From contig CAJUNK010000016.1 in the NCBI GenBank assembly GCA_910587815.1, positions 1 through 46,931 on the forward strand: DNA of 46,931 nt, in the 5' to 3' direction. Source of the stretch: Candidatus Gastranaerophilales bacterium. Lineage in GTDB: Bacteria > Cyanobacteriota > Vampirovibrionia > Gastranaerophilales > Gastranaerophilaceae. Each line of letters begins with the position of its first letter. The first letter of the stretch is position 1. The notes beneath the pieces were generated by a model. That model saw only the letters and a list, made by a program, of their open reading frames with translations, searched no databases and had not been told where the DNA came from. A program made the position numbers and the translations under genes. Positions 24,959-33,943 of this stretch are shown here, one piece after another.

Positions 24959-25624
24959 ATGAAAATTGAATTAATAAAAAGACTATCTAAAGAAAGCAGT
25001 GCTAAAAATATCCTAGTTATAGGAGTAATCCATGGTGATGAAGAGCAAGGTGAATATTTAATAAAAAAGTATCTAAAAGGAAATCATAAAGAAAATTCTG
25101 TCAATGGTAATAAAGAGCTAAATTTGTTTGGACAGAAAAATAATCTCTATTATATCCCAAGGTTAAATTTTGCAAAAACGCGCACAAATAAAAACGGGGT
25201 GGATTTAAACAGAAATTTTCCTACAAAAAACTGGGGCGAAGACACTTCTGGTGCCGGTGAAAATGCTGCTGATTATTACTGCGGGCCTACACCAGGTTCA
25301 GAGGATGAAACAAAATTCATCATATCTTTGATGAGTGAAGTTGGGTTTGATGCAATAATTACAATTCACAGCCCATATAAAATTGTAAATTATGATGGAA
25401 ATAAAAACGGGGAAGCTTTGGATTTGGCACAGAATATTTCTGAAATTGTGGGATATCCTGTGGAAGCAGATATCGGGTATCCGACACCGGGCAGTTTTGG
25501 AACTTATGCAGGAATTGAAAGGGATATCCCTATCGTCACTATTGAAGTGGATGAGGATATCCCTGTTGAAAATTTATATGTGAAGTTTCAAAAACTGTTT
25601 GATTTTTTAGAATATATTTATTAG
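24959..25624 (+). CDS. M14-family zinc carboxypeptidase, MpaA-like
   Basis: This 221-residue protein has the zinc and catalytic motifs of M14 peptidases. They are VIHGDEEQG (His and Glu zinc ligands), VDLNRNFPTKNW (substrate-binding Arg/Asn), TIHSP (third ligand His) and TIEVDED (catalytic Glu). There is no signal peptide. Size and motifs resemble MpaA-type murein peptide amidases that trim gamma-glutamyl-diaminopimelate in the cytoplasm during peptidoglycan recycling. The substrate assignment is an inference. There is no clear Shine-Dalgarno; the ATG follows the previous terminator by 16 bases, and the ATG at 24959 fits the family start. Confidence 0.85.
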   Translation: MKIELIKRLSKESSAKNILVIGVIHGDEEQGEYLIKKYLKGNHKENSVNGNKELNLFGQKNNLYYIPRLNFAKTRTNKNGVDLNRNFPTKNWGEDTSGAGENAADYYCGPTPGSEDETKFIISLMSEVGFDAIITIHSPYKIVNYDGNKNGEALDLAQNISEIVGYPVEADIGYPTPGSFGTYAGIERDIPIVTIEVDEDIPVENLYVKFQKLFDFLEYIY

Positions 25625-25661
25625 TTGTGGTATGAAAGTATATCAAGACTGGGCAAATTAT

Positions 25662-26531
25662 TTATTTAGCAACTGTTTTGTTTTTAATGCCTGCTGTTAT
25701 CATATCCGCCACTTTGTTATAGATGTTTGAATATGTTTTGCCGCCTTCAAGCATATCTTTATTTAGCATCATAGCGGTTGATGCTTGATTATCAAAATCA
25801 ATTATGCCGTCAAATTCAAGGTTATCTTCAATGTTTATTGTTGTATTTTTGCCAAAAGTTTTATCATCAAAATTAGCATCAGACATCATATATGAAAATG
25901 CTAATTCATTTTTTTCTAAAACGCCGCTTCCATCAATATCTTGCATGTTAAAGATATCCTGCAAGCCAAGTAATTGTGCTAATTCTTTATCATTTGTGTC
26001 TAAATCGCCATAGGTGGCTTTATAGAAAGCAAGCTGCTGTGCTTCAAATTCTTTGTAATCAATGGCACCGTCTTTTATACCGTTTTCATCTTCTTTGTCG
26101 TTTGTTTCGATGTCTTGTTCAACTAGATTTAATATGGCATCCATGTATTCTTCTTCCTTGTTTTCTTTAGAAAGTTCAGCAATTTGGAAATTTTTTACTT
26201 CCTTGGCATCTTTTTCTGCAATGCCTGCAAGTTGTTTTGAATATTGCTTTTGTGCTTCCATCAAGGCTTTATAAGCATTTTCAGGCTCATCAGCTTCTTG
26301 TGTTTGTGTTGTAAATTTGTCTCCATCCATATCTGTAGGCTTTTGCTCTTCTTCACCAAGGCCAAAAAGATTTAAAGATGCTCCGGCATGTATTAAATTT
26401 GGGTTAGCTATGCCGTTTTGTTTTGCTATTTCAAGGGCTTTTTGATAAGCTTCATTGCCATTCAGGCCGTATTGTTCTTTTGCAATTTTTGTTAAAGTAT
26501 CGCCACTTTTAATTTGATAAACTTGTGTCAT
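25662..26531 (-). CDS. LysM protein with EF-hand-like calcium loops
   Basis: This 289-residue protein has an N-terminal LysM domain (residues ~3-56; YQIKSGDTLTKIAKEQYG, ending NPNLIHAGASLNL). A Glu/Lys-rich helical linker follows. At 198-209 there is a textbook EF-hand loop: Asp198, Asp200, Ser202, Gly203, Leu205 and Glu209. Weaker EF-like loops are near 150-161 and 237-248. No signal peptide is visible, although LysM would bind peptidoglycan, so export must use another route or the protein acts on cytosolic glycans. It is divergent from a calpain-like peptidase across a 204-base region. Confidence 0.85.
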   Translation of the reverse strand: MTQVYQIKSGDTLTKIAKEQYGLNGNEAYQKALEIAKQNGIANPNLIHAGASLNLFGLGEEEQKPTDMDGDKFTTQTQEADEPENAYKALMEAQKQYSKQLAGIAEKDAKEVKNFQIAELSKENKEEEYMDAILNLVEQDIETNDKEDENGIKDGAIDYKEFEAQQLAFYKATYGDLDTNDKELAQLLGLQDIFNMQDIDGSGVLEKNELAFSYMMSDANFDDKTFGKNTTINIEDNLEFDGIIDFDNQASTAMMLNKDMLEGGKTYSNIYNKVADMITAGIKNKTVAK

Positions 26532-26735
26532 TTTTAACCAACTTTCTTTTGTCTAAAATTTCTTCCAGTAAATATATACTTCACACATATTTCTTATATA
26601 CTAATAAAAACAAAAGGGAGTGGTGCATTTCAAAATGTGTTTATTTTGTTACATTTCTTAATATTTTATAAAGAGTATTGCCAGTGTTGCCGTTATATTT
26701 ATTAATAGTTTAAAGGAAGGATTTTAGTTTATCTT

Positions 26736-28325
26736 ATGGAAAGTGTAAAAAAAATTACATTAAGTAATTTAAATGTTGATTTTAATTTGGATGGCATAAA
26801 ACAGATAGATGAGAAATACAGGGAAGCTAAAACTCCTGACTTTATTCAAAAAGTAAAAATAAATGTGCCCACATCTCCTAATGCTGAGGATGAACTATAC
26901 AGCATAGATTCTGATATTTGTGATGATTTTGGCGACAGCTGCGGCGGAGTTGGAAGTTATAGTGATTTTGATATTGATTCTGGTGATAGCTGCGGCGTTA
27001 CTTATGTTCCAGATGGTGAAAATGATGAACCTTTACCAAGTGATGTAGCTTCTCCTACAAAGCATACTGTTGTAGAAACAGCTCCAACGGGGGGATCAGA
27101 TATTCTAACTACAGGTACTGGTGTAACTGGAACCGGTGCAGCTACTGGTGCATTTACTACGCATACAGAAATTAGCAGCGATAATCTAACCAAAGAAGAT
27201 CTGCAAAAACAACAAGCACTTGAAAAATGGTCCAAACAATTTACACAAGAATTATATGAAGATATCCGTGCCACAGAATGCAGAGTGCTTGATGGCACAT
27301 CAGATGATTTGTATAAAAACATTATAAACAATGTAACATCTGAAAATGTTAATGCGGTCTTTGATAATTACAGCCTCCTTAGCAGCAAAACACTTATAGA
27401 TGATATATTGAAAGACAGTGTATTGGGCAAAAAAGAAAAATATGAACTTGTAAAACATATAGCTAATTGCAGCATAGAAGCTGCAAAAGCGGATGGTATA
27501 TATGTTGAAGATTTAGCAAATAGTTTGGATAAAATGAGCAGTACCGAGGTGCATTCTGCTATCAATACTATTAAAATTAATAAAATTTACGATGAGCTAG
27601 ATGCAAGAAAAATCTTTGTGGAAAATCCTAAAAATGCGCAAAATGGTATGGTTGATGAAGAATTTTCTCAAGGAAATATTGGTGATTGCTGGCTTTTGGC
27701 AAGCATAAAATCTATGGCATCTTCTCCAAAAGGGGCTCGAATTTTAAATGACAGCATAAAGGCGAATGAAGATGGTTCTGTGGATGTAACATTTAAAGGG
27801 GTGGATAAAACATATAATATCAGCGCATCAGAATTAAATAAAAAGGATAATTACAGCAACGGTGACAGGGATGTGCGTGCTATAGAAATTGCAATGGATA
27901 AATATATGCAACAAAATCAGTTGCATGGTGTGGATACTATTAAAGATGGCGGCATGCCTACTTGGGTTTTTGAGTTGCTTACCGGACAAATAGGAAATGG
28001 TCTTGAAAAAACCCTGTTATCCTATGTGCCATTTTCATCTAATGTAAATGACAAACTCATAGAAAATGTTAAAAATCAGGATTTTTTATGTATTGTGGCT
28101 AAAAAGTCCCTTGAGGCCAAAAATTATGATATGAATGTCAAAAACCAAAATGATGAAGATGTTTTGTTGAGAAGTTGTCATACATATAGTGCTATAGATG
28201 CAGATGATAATTATGTATACCTTGTTAATCCCTGGAATACATCAGAAACATTACATATGAGCAGAAAAGATTTCAAGAAATTTTTTGACAGTGCCTATAC
28301 TTTGAATTTGGATGCTGCGCAATAG
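26736..28325 (+). CDS. Calpain-like cysteine peptidase
   Basis: This 529-residue protein has a C-terminal calpain (C2-family) catalytic domain from ~300 to 520. The nucleophile is in SQGNIGDCWLLASIKSM (Cys318), the histidine in SCHTYSAID (His482) and the asparagine in LVNPWN (Asn498), so the full triad is present. The N-terminal ~145 residues are low-complexity and acidic, with a tandem DFGDSCGG / DSGDSCGV unit (~64-87) and a Thr/Gly-rich linker. A helical region (~150-300) follows. No signal peptide. AAGGAAGG lies 15 bases before the ATG, further than usual. Such peptidases are typically Ca-dependent in eukaryotes. Substrate and location are unknown; the N-terminus could be a secretion or autoinhibitory region. 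Confidence 0.88.
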   Translation: MESVKKITLSNLNVDFNLDGIKQIDEKYREAKTPDFIQKVKINVPTSPNAEDELYSIDSDICDDFGDSCGGVGSYSDFDIDSGDSCGVTYVPDGENDEPLPSDVASPTKHTVVETAPTGGSDILTTGTGVTGTGAATGAFTTHTEISSDNLTKEDLQKQQALEKWSKQFTQELYEDIRATECRVLDGTSDDLYKNIINNVTSENVNAVFDNYSLLSSKTLIDDILKDSVLGKKEKYELVKHIANCSIEAAKADGIYVEDLANSLDKMSSTEVHSAINTIKINKIYDELDARKIFVENPKNAQNGMVDEEFSQGNIGDCWLLASIKSMASSPKGARILNDSIKANEDGSVDVTFKGVDKTYNISASELNKKDNYSNGDRDVRAIEIAMDKYMQQNQLHGVDTIKDGGMPTWVFELLTGQIGNGLEKTLLSYVPFSSNVNDKLIENVKNQDFLCIVAKKSLEAKNYDMNVKNQNDEDVLLRSCHTYSAIDADDNYVYLVNPWNTSETLHMSRKDFKKFFDSAYTLNLDAAQ

Positions 28326-28355
28326 ACTAAATAAGAACAAATGCTTAATTAAAAT

Positions 28356-28394
28356 AAAAAGCGGCCCTGGGTATTATATATCAAGGCCGCTTTT
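28356..28394. terminator. Bidirectional rho-independent terminator
   Basis: AAAAGCGGCC (28357-28366) pairs with GGCCGCTTTT (28385-28394). It lies between the convergent ends of the calpain gene and the BOF gene and has A/T runs on both sides. Confidence 0.88.
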
Positions 28395-28416
28395 GTCTGA
28401 TTAAATCCGTATCAAA

Positions 28417-28827
28417 TTATTTTGCAAGTTTTATAGAATTTACATCAATTGAAACCTTGTTCCAATCTTTATCTACTTCGCCTTCAATGATAACTGTATC
28501 ATTTGGGCCCACCTCAACGCCTCTCCAGTTATCATCATCAATTTCAATTTCTATTGTGCCTGTTTTATCTTGGAAAAGGTATTTTTCATCCCCTGTTTTT
28601 GATAAAATATTTCCTTTTAGTGAAACGTAAGTATCATCTTTTAGGGTTTTTGCTTTTGCAACGGTCATATTTGAAACATCGCTATTTCCTTTAAAACCGC
28701 CTTGATTTTGGATTTGAGAGCATGGTTTTTTATTATGGCTGTATTCATTATGATGATAATGTGCAAAAACTTGTCCGCTTGTGCACAGCATCATTACAAA
28801 TGCCAAAAATAATGCAATTTTTTTCAT
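28417..28827 (-). CDS. YgiW/YdeI-family (BOF) stress-tolerance OB-fold protein
   Basis: This 136-residue protein has a signal peptide (MKKIALFLAFVMM, cleavage near VFA at ~22), a His-rich segment (HYHHNEYSHN) that might bind metal, and then the BOF domain. Domain motifs are GGFKGNSDVSNMTVAKAKTL, DDTYVSLKGNI, EIEIDDDNWRGVEV and IIEGEVDKDWN. Family members are periplasmic and linked to peroxide, cadmium or acid stress tolerance. It lies 12 bases after the alcohol dehydrogenase, probably one transcript ended by the 28356 terminator. Confidence 0.92.
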   Translation of the reverse strand: MKKIALFLAFVMMLCTSGQVFAHYHHNEYSHNKKPCSQIQNQGGFKGNSDVSNMTVAKAKTLKDDTYVSLKGNILSKTGDEKYLFQDKTGTIEIEIDDDNWRGVEVGPNDTVIIEGEVDKDWNKVSIDVNSIKLAK

Positions 28828-28839
28828 TTTTTCTCCTTT

Positions 28840-29994
28840 TTAACAATGCATTAAGATTTCATAAACTTCATCCGGGGTGATTGTTTGTCTTTCCCCTAAA
28901 ACGGTACCGCGTTTTTTAAACCTTTGGCTAATTTTTTTAGCAGCATCTTCTTTATCTATACCGTAATCAGCAAGTTTTGTGCGGCGTCCTATAGATTCAA
29001 AGAATTTTTTGGTCTTTTTAATGGTAATATCAGCCAAAATATTTTTTGGTAAAAATTCATTTGCGCCAAATACCTCAACTGCCATTTTGGCTAATTTTCT
29101 CATCTTCTCATTTTTTCTGTTTTTCCAAACTCTTGGAAGAACAATTGCTAAGGATTCTCCATGGTCTATACCGTAAAGTGCCGTTAATTCATGACCTATC
29201 ATGTGTGTAGACCAATCTTGCACGCATCCTAAAGACATCCAATAATTCAGCCCGCATGTGGCGCACCAAAATACATTTGCCCTTGCTTCATAATCATTCG
29301 GGTTCTTTAATACTTTCTTTGCCTCTACCATTAATGTTTTAATAAGGCCAAGCATCCACTCATCTTGCAAGGGAGTATTTGCATCATAAGTTGCATATTG
29401 CTCCATAGTGTGCACAAAGGTATCTACGATGCCGTTTACTGTTTGTTTTTCAGGAAGTGAATATGTGGTTTCAGGGTCTATTATTGAAAATCTTGGGTAT
29501 ACTAAAGGAGACATAAATGCAAATTTTTCATCAGTAGAAAGCCTTGATATTACAGCGCCCGGGTTCATTTCTGAGCCTGTTGCAGGAAGAGTAATAATGT
29601 CTCCTAATGGAATTGCATCTTTAATTTCAGCTCCTTTTGTCAGAATATCCCAAGGATCTCCTTCAAATTTTGATGCTGCTGCAATAAATTTTGTGCCATC
29701 AAGGGTGGAGCCGCCGCCTACTGCTAAAAGAAAATCTATATTTTCATTTTTTACAATTTCAACCGCCTTCATTAACGTTTCAAATTTAGGGTTTGGTTCA
29801 ATTCCTGCAAATTCAAGCACAGTATGGTCTTTTAGTGCTTCCATTACCTTTTTATAAACACCGTTTTTTCTGATTGAACCTGAACCATAAGTCATAAGGA
29901 TTTTTTTATCCTTTGGAATTTCATCCTTTACTTTTTGGATGGTGTTGCGACCAAAGATAACTTTTGTAGGTGCCTGAAATTCAAAATTTAGCAT
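28840..29994 (-). CDS. Iron-containing alcohol dehydrogenase, YqhD/BdhA-like
   Basis: This 384-residue group III alcohol dehydrogenase begins FEFQAPTKVIFGRNTI. It has the nucleotide-binding GGGSTLDGTKF and the threonine/glycine motif LPATGSEMNPGAVI. Metal ligands are in DTFVHTMEQY (Asp and His) and in HMIGHELTALYGIDHGESLA (two His). This is the YqhD/BdhA class that uses NADPH to reduce aldehydes (butanal, methylglyoxal and others). In a fermenting anaerobe it may make alcohols or detoxify aldehydes. GGAG precedes the ATG. It is the first gene of a two-gene transcript with the BOF protein. Confidence 0.92.
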   Translation of the reverse strand: MLNFEFQAPTKVIFGRNTIQKVKDEIPKDKKILMTYGSGSIRKNGVYKKVMEALKDHTVLEFAGIEPNPKFETLMKAVEIVKNENIDFLLAVGGGSTLDGTKFIAAASKFEGDPWDILTKGAEIKDAIPLGDIITLPATGSEMNPGAVISRLSTDEKFAFMSPLVYPRFSIIDPETTYSLPEKQTVNGIVDTFVHTMEQYATYDANTPLQDEWMLGLIKTLMVEAKKVLKNPNDYEARANVFWCATCGLNYWMSLGCVQDWSTHMIGHELTALYGIDHGESLAIVLPRVWKNRKNEKMRKLAKMAVEVFGANEFLPKNILADITIKKTKKFFESIGRRTKLADYGIDKEDAAKKISQRFKKRGTVLGERQTITPDEVYEILMHC

Positions 29995-30129
29995 TCAAAT
30001 ACTCCTTTTTTTAAAATAAGCTGCGGGTTTTATCTTTTAATTGCCTGTATTATTAATACCTAATCCACTAATAACTATTTTTAATAATAACATATATTAT
30101 TTGTTTGTAGATTATATGGGTTTAATGAA

Positions 30130-31494
30130 TTGTTAAAATCTATAAACAAATATTTAATAATCTTAATATTTATCTTTCATTGTTTTTGCCCGCAAAGCAT
30201 AGCAAGGAATATTAATGCGGATGATATTAATAAACAAGATAGGCTTGAATATATAAATATGGAATGGTGGGAAAAATTTGATGATGAACTTTTAATAAAA
30301 TATATAATTTCAGGATTGAACAATAACTATAATTTAAAAACTTTGCATCTGAAAATTAATGAGCTTTACCAAAATAAAAATATTGAAATTTCAAAAGAAT
30401 TTCCAAGTTTTAGCGTAGGAGCAAATTATTTAGGGCTTAAAATTCCACGCACTGCAATACCTTATCAAGGGTTTCGGGATAATGCTTTTGCCCTTCCTTT
30501 TATTGTGCATTGGGAAATTGATTTATTTTTAAAGAGAAAAAATAAAATAGATATGGCCTATGAAGATTTTAAGGGCGCAATTTATGAAGAAAAAGGGGCT
30601 ATGATAGCTCTTGTATCTGAAATCGCAGGTTTATATTTTAATATTGCAAATTTAGATGAACAGATAAATATTCAAAAAAAGGTGATAAAAAATAAGGAAG
30701 AAAAATTATCTCGCATACAAAAAGGTTTTAATAGCGGGGTTTATAGTAAAGAAAGATTAAACAATGCAAGTAAAGAAATAGAATATGAAAATATTATTTT
30801 AAATGATTATAAAAAGCAAAGATTAAAATTTTTAGATAATCTAGCTTATTTAATAGGTGAAACCCCGCAGAGTGCAAAAGATTTTAAATTTTCAAAAATA
30901 ACAGAGATTGAATTTAAGGATAAAATTCCAAATTGTGTAAGTTCTGATGTGACGATATACAGGCCTGATATTTTAAAGAAAGAGGCGATGTTAAAGAAGG
31001 CAAAGATAGATGTAACGCTTGCAAGGAAGGAGTTTTTACCGAATATAAATGTTTTTGGCGTGTTAATGTTTTCTACGCTTACGCCCAATTTTGGGTGGAA
31101 TGGAGCTGTTGCAAACCTTTTAGCAGGTGCTACACAAAATATTTTTTCAGGAGGCAGGCGTATATTTAATTTAAAACAGAAAAAATATGCATTTGAGCGG
31201 GTATTGAATGAATATTATGATACAGATTTAGCGGCGTTAAAAGAAATTAACGATGCACTTTATTATTTGAAGGAGGATGAAAAAAGCTATATCTCTAATA
31301 TAAAAAGTTTGGGTTTTGAAGAGGATAATTTTATTAGAGTTAATAATTCTTTCAGGGCTGGTACCACTGGTGCAGTAGATGTCCTAGAGAGGGAAAATAA
31401 TTTTTTGTATGAAAAATCAAAGGTTTTAAATTCAAAGGTGCAAAAATTTGCAGATTTAATTTCTTTATACAAGGCTGTTGGGGGTAGGTTATGA
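30130..31494 (+). CDS. TolC/NodT-family outer-membrane efflux protein
   Basis: This 454-residue protein has a signal-like N-terminus (KYLIILIFIFHCFCP), then MEWWEKFDDELLIKYI, the usual NodT-type start (WW..F.D..L). Two helical repeats follow, ending in RAGTTGAVDVLERENNFLYEKS (normally GxxxxLxVLxAQxxLxxAxxxL). The trimer would form the outer-membrane channel. No lipobox cysteine pattern is certain (Cys at ~18 and 20). The start is taken as TTG at 30130 because the ATG just upstream is closed by a stop and no later ATG keeps the signal peptide. It is the first gene of a five-gene export operon and overlaps the next gene by 4 bases. Confidence 0.88.
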   Translation: MLKSINKYLIILIFIFHCFCPQSIARNINADDINKQDRLEYINMEWWEKFDDELLIKYIISGLNNNYNLKTLHLKINELYQNKNIEISKEFPSFSVGANYLGLKIPRTAIPYQGFRDNAFALPFIVHWEIDLFLKRKNKIDMAYEDFKGAIYEEKGAMIALVSEIAGLYFNIANLDEQINIQKKVIKNKEEKLSRIQKGFNSGVYSKERLNNASKEIEYENIILNDYKKQRLKFLDNLAYLIGETPQSAKDFKFSKITEIEFKDKIPNCVSSDVTIYRPDILKKEAMLKKAKIDVTLARKEFLPNINVFGVLMFSTLTPNFGWNGAVANLLAGATQNIFSGGRRIFNLKQKKYAFERVLNEYYDTDLAALKEINDALYYLKEDEKSYISNIKSLGFEEDNFIRVNNSFRAGTTGAVDVLERENNFLYEKSKVLNSKVQKFADLISLYKAVGGRL

Positions 31495-32369
31495 AGCGAA
31501 CTGCAATTTTTGGGCGGATATTTGTCGTGATTTTTTTGCTTTGCATTTTAGGTGCAGTTTTATATTTTATGTTTTTTCATAAACCTTTACAAAATGAAAT
31601 AATGCTTTTTGGCAACATTGAAATTCGTGAAGTAAATTTGTCTTTTAGAGTTGCAGGGCGATTAAATGCGCTTTATTTTGAAGAGGGGGATTATGTAAAA
31701 GAAGGAGATATTTTAGCAAAGCTTGATTTTGATACGTTTGAAACAAATTTAGCAGAATTAAAGGCAAAAACCCTTGATTTAAAGGCTAAAAAAATAAATT
31801 CTGATGATATTTATAGAAGAAATTTGCCTTTGTGCGCTGATTTTACATTATCAAAACAAGATTGCAAAAATCTTTTAACAGATAAAACACGTGCTGATGC
31901 AGAATATGAACTTTCGCTTGCACAATTTCAAAATGCAAAGATAGCACTTAACGATGCAACTTTAAAGGCGCCAAATGATGGTATTATTCTAACAAGGATA
32001 ATGGAAAAGGGAACAATTTTGCCAGCTGGGACACCTGTTTACAGCATGTCTTTATTTAAACCTTTGTGGGCAAGAGCGTATATAAAAGAGGAGGATTTAG
32101 GCAAAATAAAGCTTGGGCAAAAAGCCTATATATCATCTGATTCCATGCCGGATAGAGAATTTTCGGCACATATAGGGTTTGTTTCACCTGTAGCAGAATT
32201 TACCCCAAAAACCGTTGAAACCGTGTCTTTAAGGACGGATTTAGTTTATAGATTGAGGGTGATTGTGGATGAAGATGACGAGAAACTGAATTTGTATCTA
32301 AGGCAGGGTATGCCTGTGAATATTAGGATTCCTCTGGAGGTGTCTTCATCTGGCGGGAGTCAGGGATGA
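31491..32369 (+). CDS. HlyD-family periplasmic adaptor (YbhG-like)
   Basis: This 292-residue protein has an N-terminal membrane anchor (IFVVIFLLCILGAVLYFMFF). A biotinyl-lipoyl half follows (VNLSFRVAGRLNALYFEEGD, VKEGDILAKLD), then a helical hairpin (~90-150) and a second lipoyl half (ATLKAPNDGIILTRIMEKGT). It ends with a beta-barrel domain. It links an inner-membrane transporter to the TolC-like channel. The start overlaps the previous stop (ATGA), and it shares 4 bases with the ATPase gene. Gene order and sizes match E. coli ybhG-F-S-R. Confidence 0.92.
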   Translation: MKRTAIFGRIFVVIFLLCILGAVLYFMFFHKPLQNEIMLFGNIEIREVNLSFRVAGRLNALYFEEGDYVKEGDILAKLDFDTFETNLAELKAKTLDLKAKKINSDDIYRRNLPLCADFTLSKQDCKNLLTDKTRADAEYELSLAQFQNAKIALNDATLKAPNDGIILTRIMEKGTILPAGTPVYSMSLFKPLWARAYIKEEDLGKIKLGQKAYISSDSMPDREFSAHIGFVSPVAEFTPKTVETVSLRTDLVYRLRVIVDEDDEKLNLYLRQGMPVNIRIPLEVSSSGGSQG

Positions 32370-33940
32370 TGCAGGATTATATTATTCAGACAGATGGGGT
32401 AGTAAAAACATTTGACAAGGGAAAAATTATTGCTTTGGATGATGTTTCTTTTACCTTAAAAAAAGGCGGTATGGCAGCACTTGTAGGGCCCGATGGAGCA
32501 GGAAAGACTACATTTTTAAGGATTTTGTGCGGGCTTTTAATTCCTGATGCTGGGAATATTCTAATTGATGGTTTTTCACCTGTGGAAGATTTGGTGCAGG
32601 TGAAGGATATTATAGGGTATATGCCTCAAAAGTTTGGTCTTTATGAAGATTTAACAGTGATAGAAAATTTAAAGCTTTATTCTACACTAAATAAAAGCGA
32701 CAGAGAATTAGCTGATATAGAAACTTTGCTTGAATTTGCAGGTTTATCAGGTTTTAAAGACCGTCTTGCCGGAAATTTATCCGGTGGTATGAAACAAAAA
32801 TTAGGACTTTGCTGTACATTAATATCAAAGCCCAAAATATTGCTTTTAGATGAACCTTCTGTTGGGGTGGATCCGCTATCTAGGCGCGAGCTTATGAAGA
32901 TTGTAGAAAAGCTTGTTTATGACAACGGTATAACCGTGATTTGGTCTACTGCATATTTGGATGAAGCGCAAAAATTTGAAAGAGTATTTATACTTTCAGA
33001 AGGGAAGAAAATATTTGATGGCAGTCCGCAGAGTGTGTCTAAAGAAAATAATGGTGAAGATTTTGAAGATTTTATCATAAGCAAAATTAAAGAAAATAAA
33101 GGGGATATGAAGGATGATGGCTTAAAGCCTTTATTAACCGGAGGAGTAGATACAAATGTTCCACAGGATGGAATTACAATACATGCTGAAGGACTTACAA
33201 AAAAATACGGAAATTTTACTGCTGCAAATAATATAAGTTTTGATATTAAAAAAGGAGAAATATTTGGGCTTTTGGGGCCAAATGGTGCTGGAAAATCTAC
33301 AACATTTAAGATGCTTTGCGGGCTTATACGTCCAAATGCAGGTTATTGTTCAATTATGGGGGTAAATATTAATGAAAACCCAACTCTTGCGCGCAGTTAT
33401 TTAGGATATATGGCACAAAAATTTTCACTTTTTGGTGATTTATCTGTAAGACAAAATTTAAACTTTTTTGCTGGTGTTTATGGGCTTTTTGGGTTGAAAA
33501 AGGATGATGAAATTAATATGCTTTTAGAACATTTTGATCTTAAAAGATACGAAGATTTTAATGCGAAAGCACTTCCTTTAGGGTATAAACAGAGGCTTGC
33601 GTTGTCCTGTGCTATTGTACACAGGCCGCCTGTTTTGTTTTTGGATGAGCCTACTTCCGGGGTGGACCCTTTAACAAGAAGAGAATTTTGGGAACAGATA
33701 AACTTTCTTTCAAAAAACGGTACAACTGTGCTTGTTACGACGCATTTTATGGATGAGGCACAGTATTGCAACAGAATAAGTCTTATTTACAAAGGAAAAT
33801 CGTTAATTACAGCGCCCCCTGAAACTTTGAAAAGCCTTGTAAAAACCGATGAAAACCCTAATCCTACAATGGAAGATGCTTTTATAGAGCTTATTTGTCG
33901 TGAAGATGCTGCCTTAACGGGCAAAAACAAGGAGGCATGA
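32366..33940 (+). CDS. ABC exporter ATPase with two nucleotide-binding domains (YbhF-like)
   Basis: This 524-residue protein is a tandem fusion. NBD1 (~1-230) has Walker A GPDGAGKTT, signature LSGGMKQKLG and Walker B KILLLDEPSVGVD. A linker follows, then NBD2 (~265-500) with Walker A GPNGAGKST, signature-like LPLGYKQRLA and Walker B VLFLDEPTSGVD. NBD1 lacks the usual switch His (VIWSTAYLDEA), whereas NBD2 has LVTTHFMDEA, so the second site is the more standard one. Such ATPases energise YbhS/YbhR-type permeases that export drugs or other small compounds. Confidence 0.93.
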   Translation: MMQDYIIQTDGVVKTFDKGKIIALDDVSFTLKKGGMAALVGPDGAGKTTFLRILCGLLIPDAGNILIDGFSPVEDLVQVKDIIGYMPQKFGLYEDLTVIENLKLYSTLNKSDRELADIETLLEFAGLSGFKDRLAGNLSGGMKQKLGLCCTLISKPKILLLDEPSVGVDPLSRRELMKIVEKLVYDNGITVIWSTAYLDEAQKFERVFILSEGKKIFDGSPQSVSKENNGEDFEDFIISKIKENKGDMKDDGLKPLLTGGVDTNVPQDGITIHAEGLTKKYGNFTAANNISFDIKKGEIFGLLGPNGAGKSTTFKMLCGLIRPNAGYCSIMGVNINENPTLARSYLGYMAQKFSLFGDLSVRQNLNFFAGVYGLFGLKKDDEINMLLEHFDLKRYEDFNAKALPLGYKQRLALSCAIVHRPPVLFLDEPTSGVDPLTRREFWEQINFLSKNGTTVLVTTHFMDEAQYCNRISLIYKGKSLITAPPETLKSLVKTDENPNPTMEDAFIELICREDAALTGKNKEA

Positions 33941-33943
33941 TAA

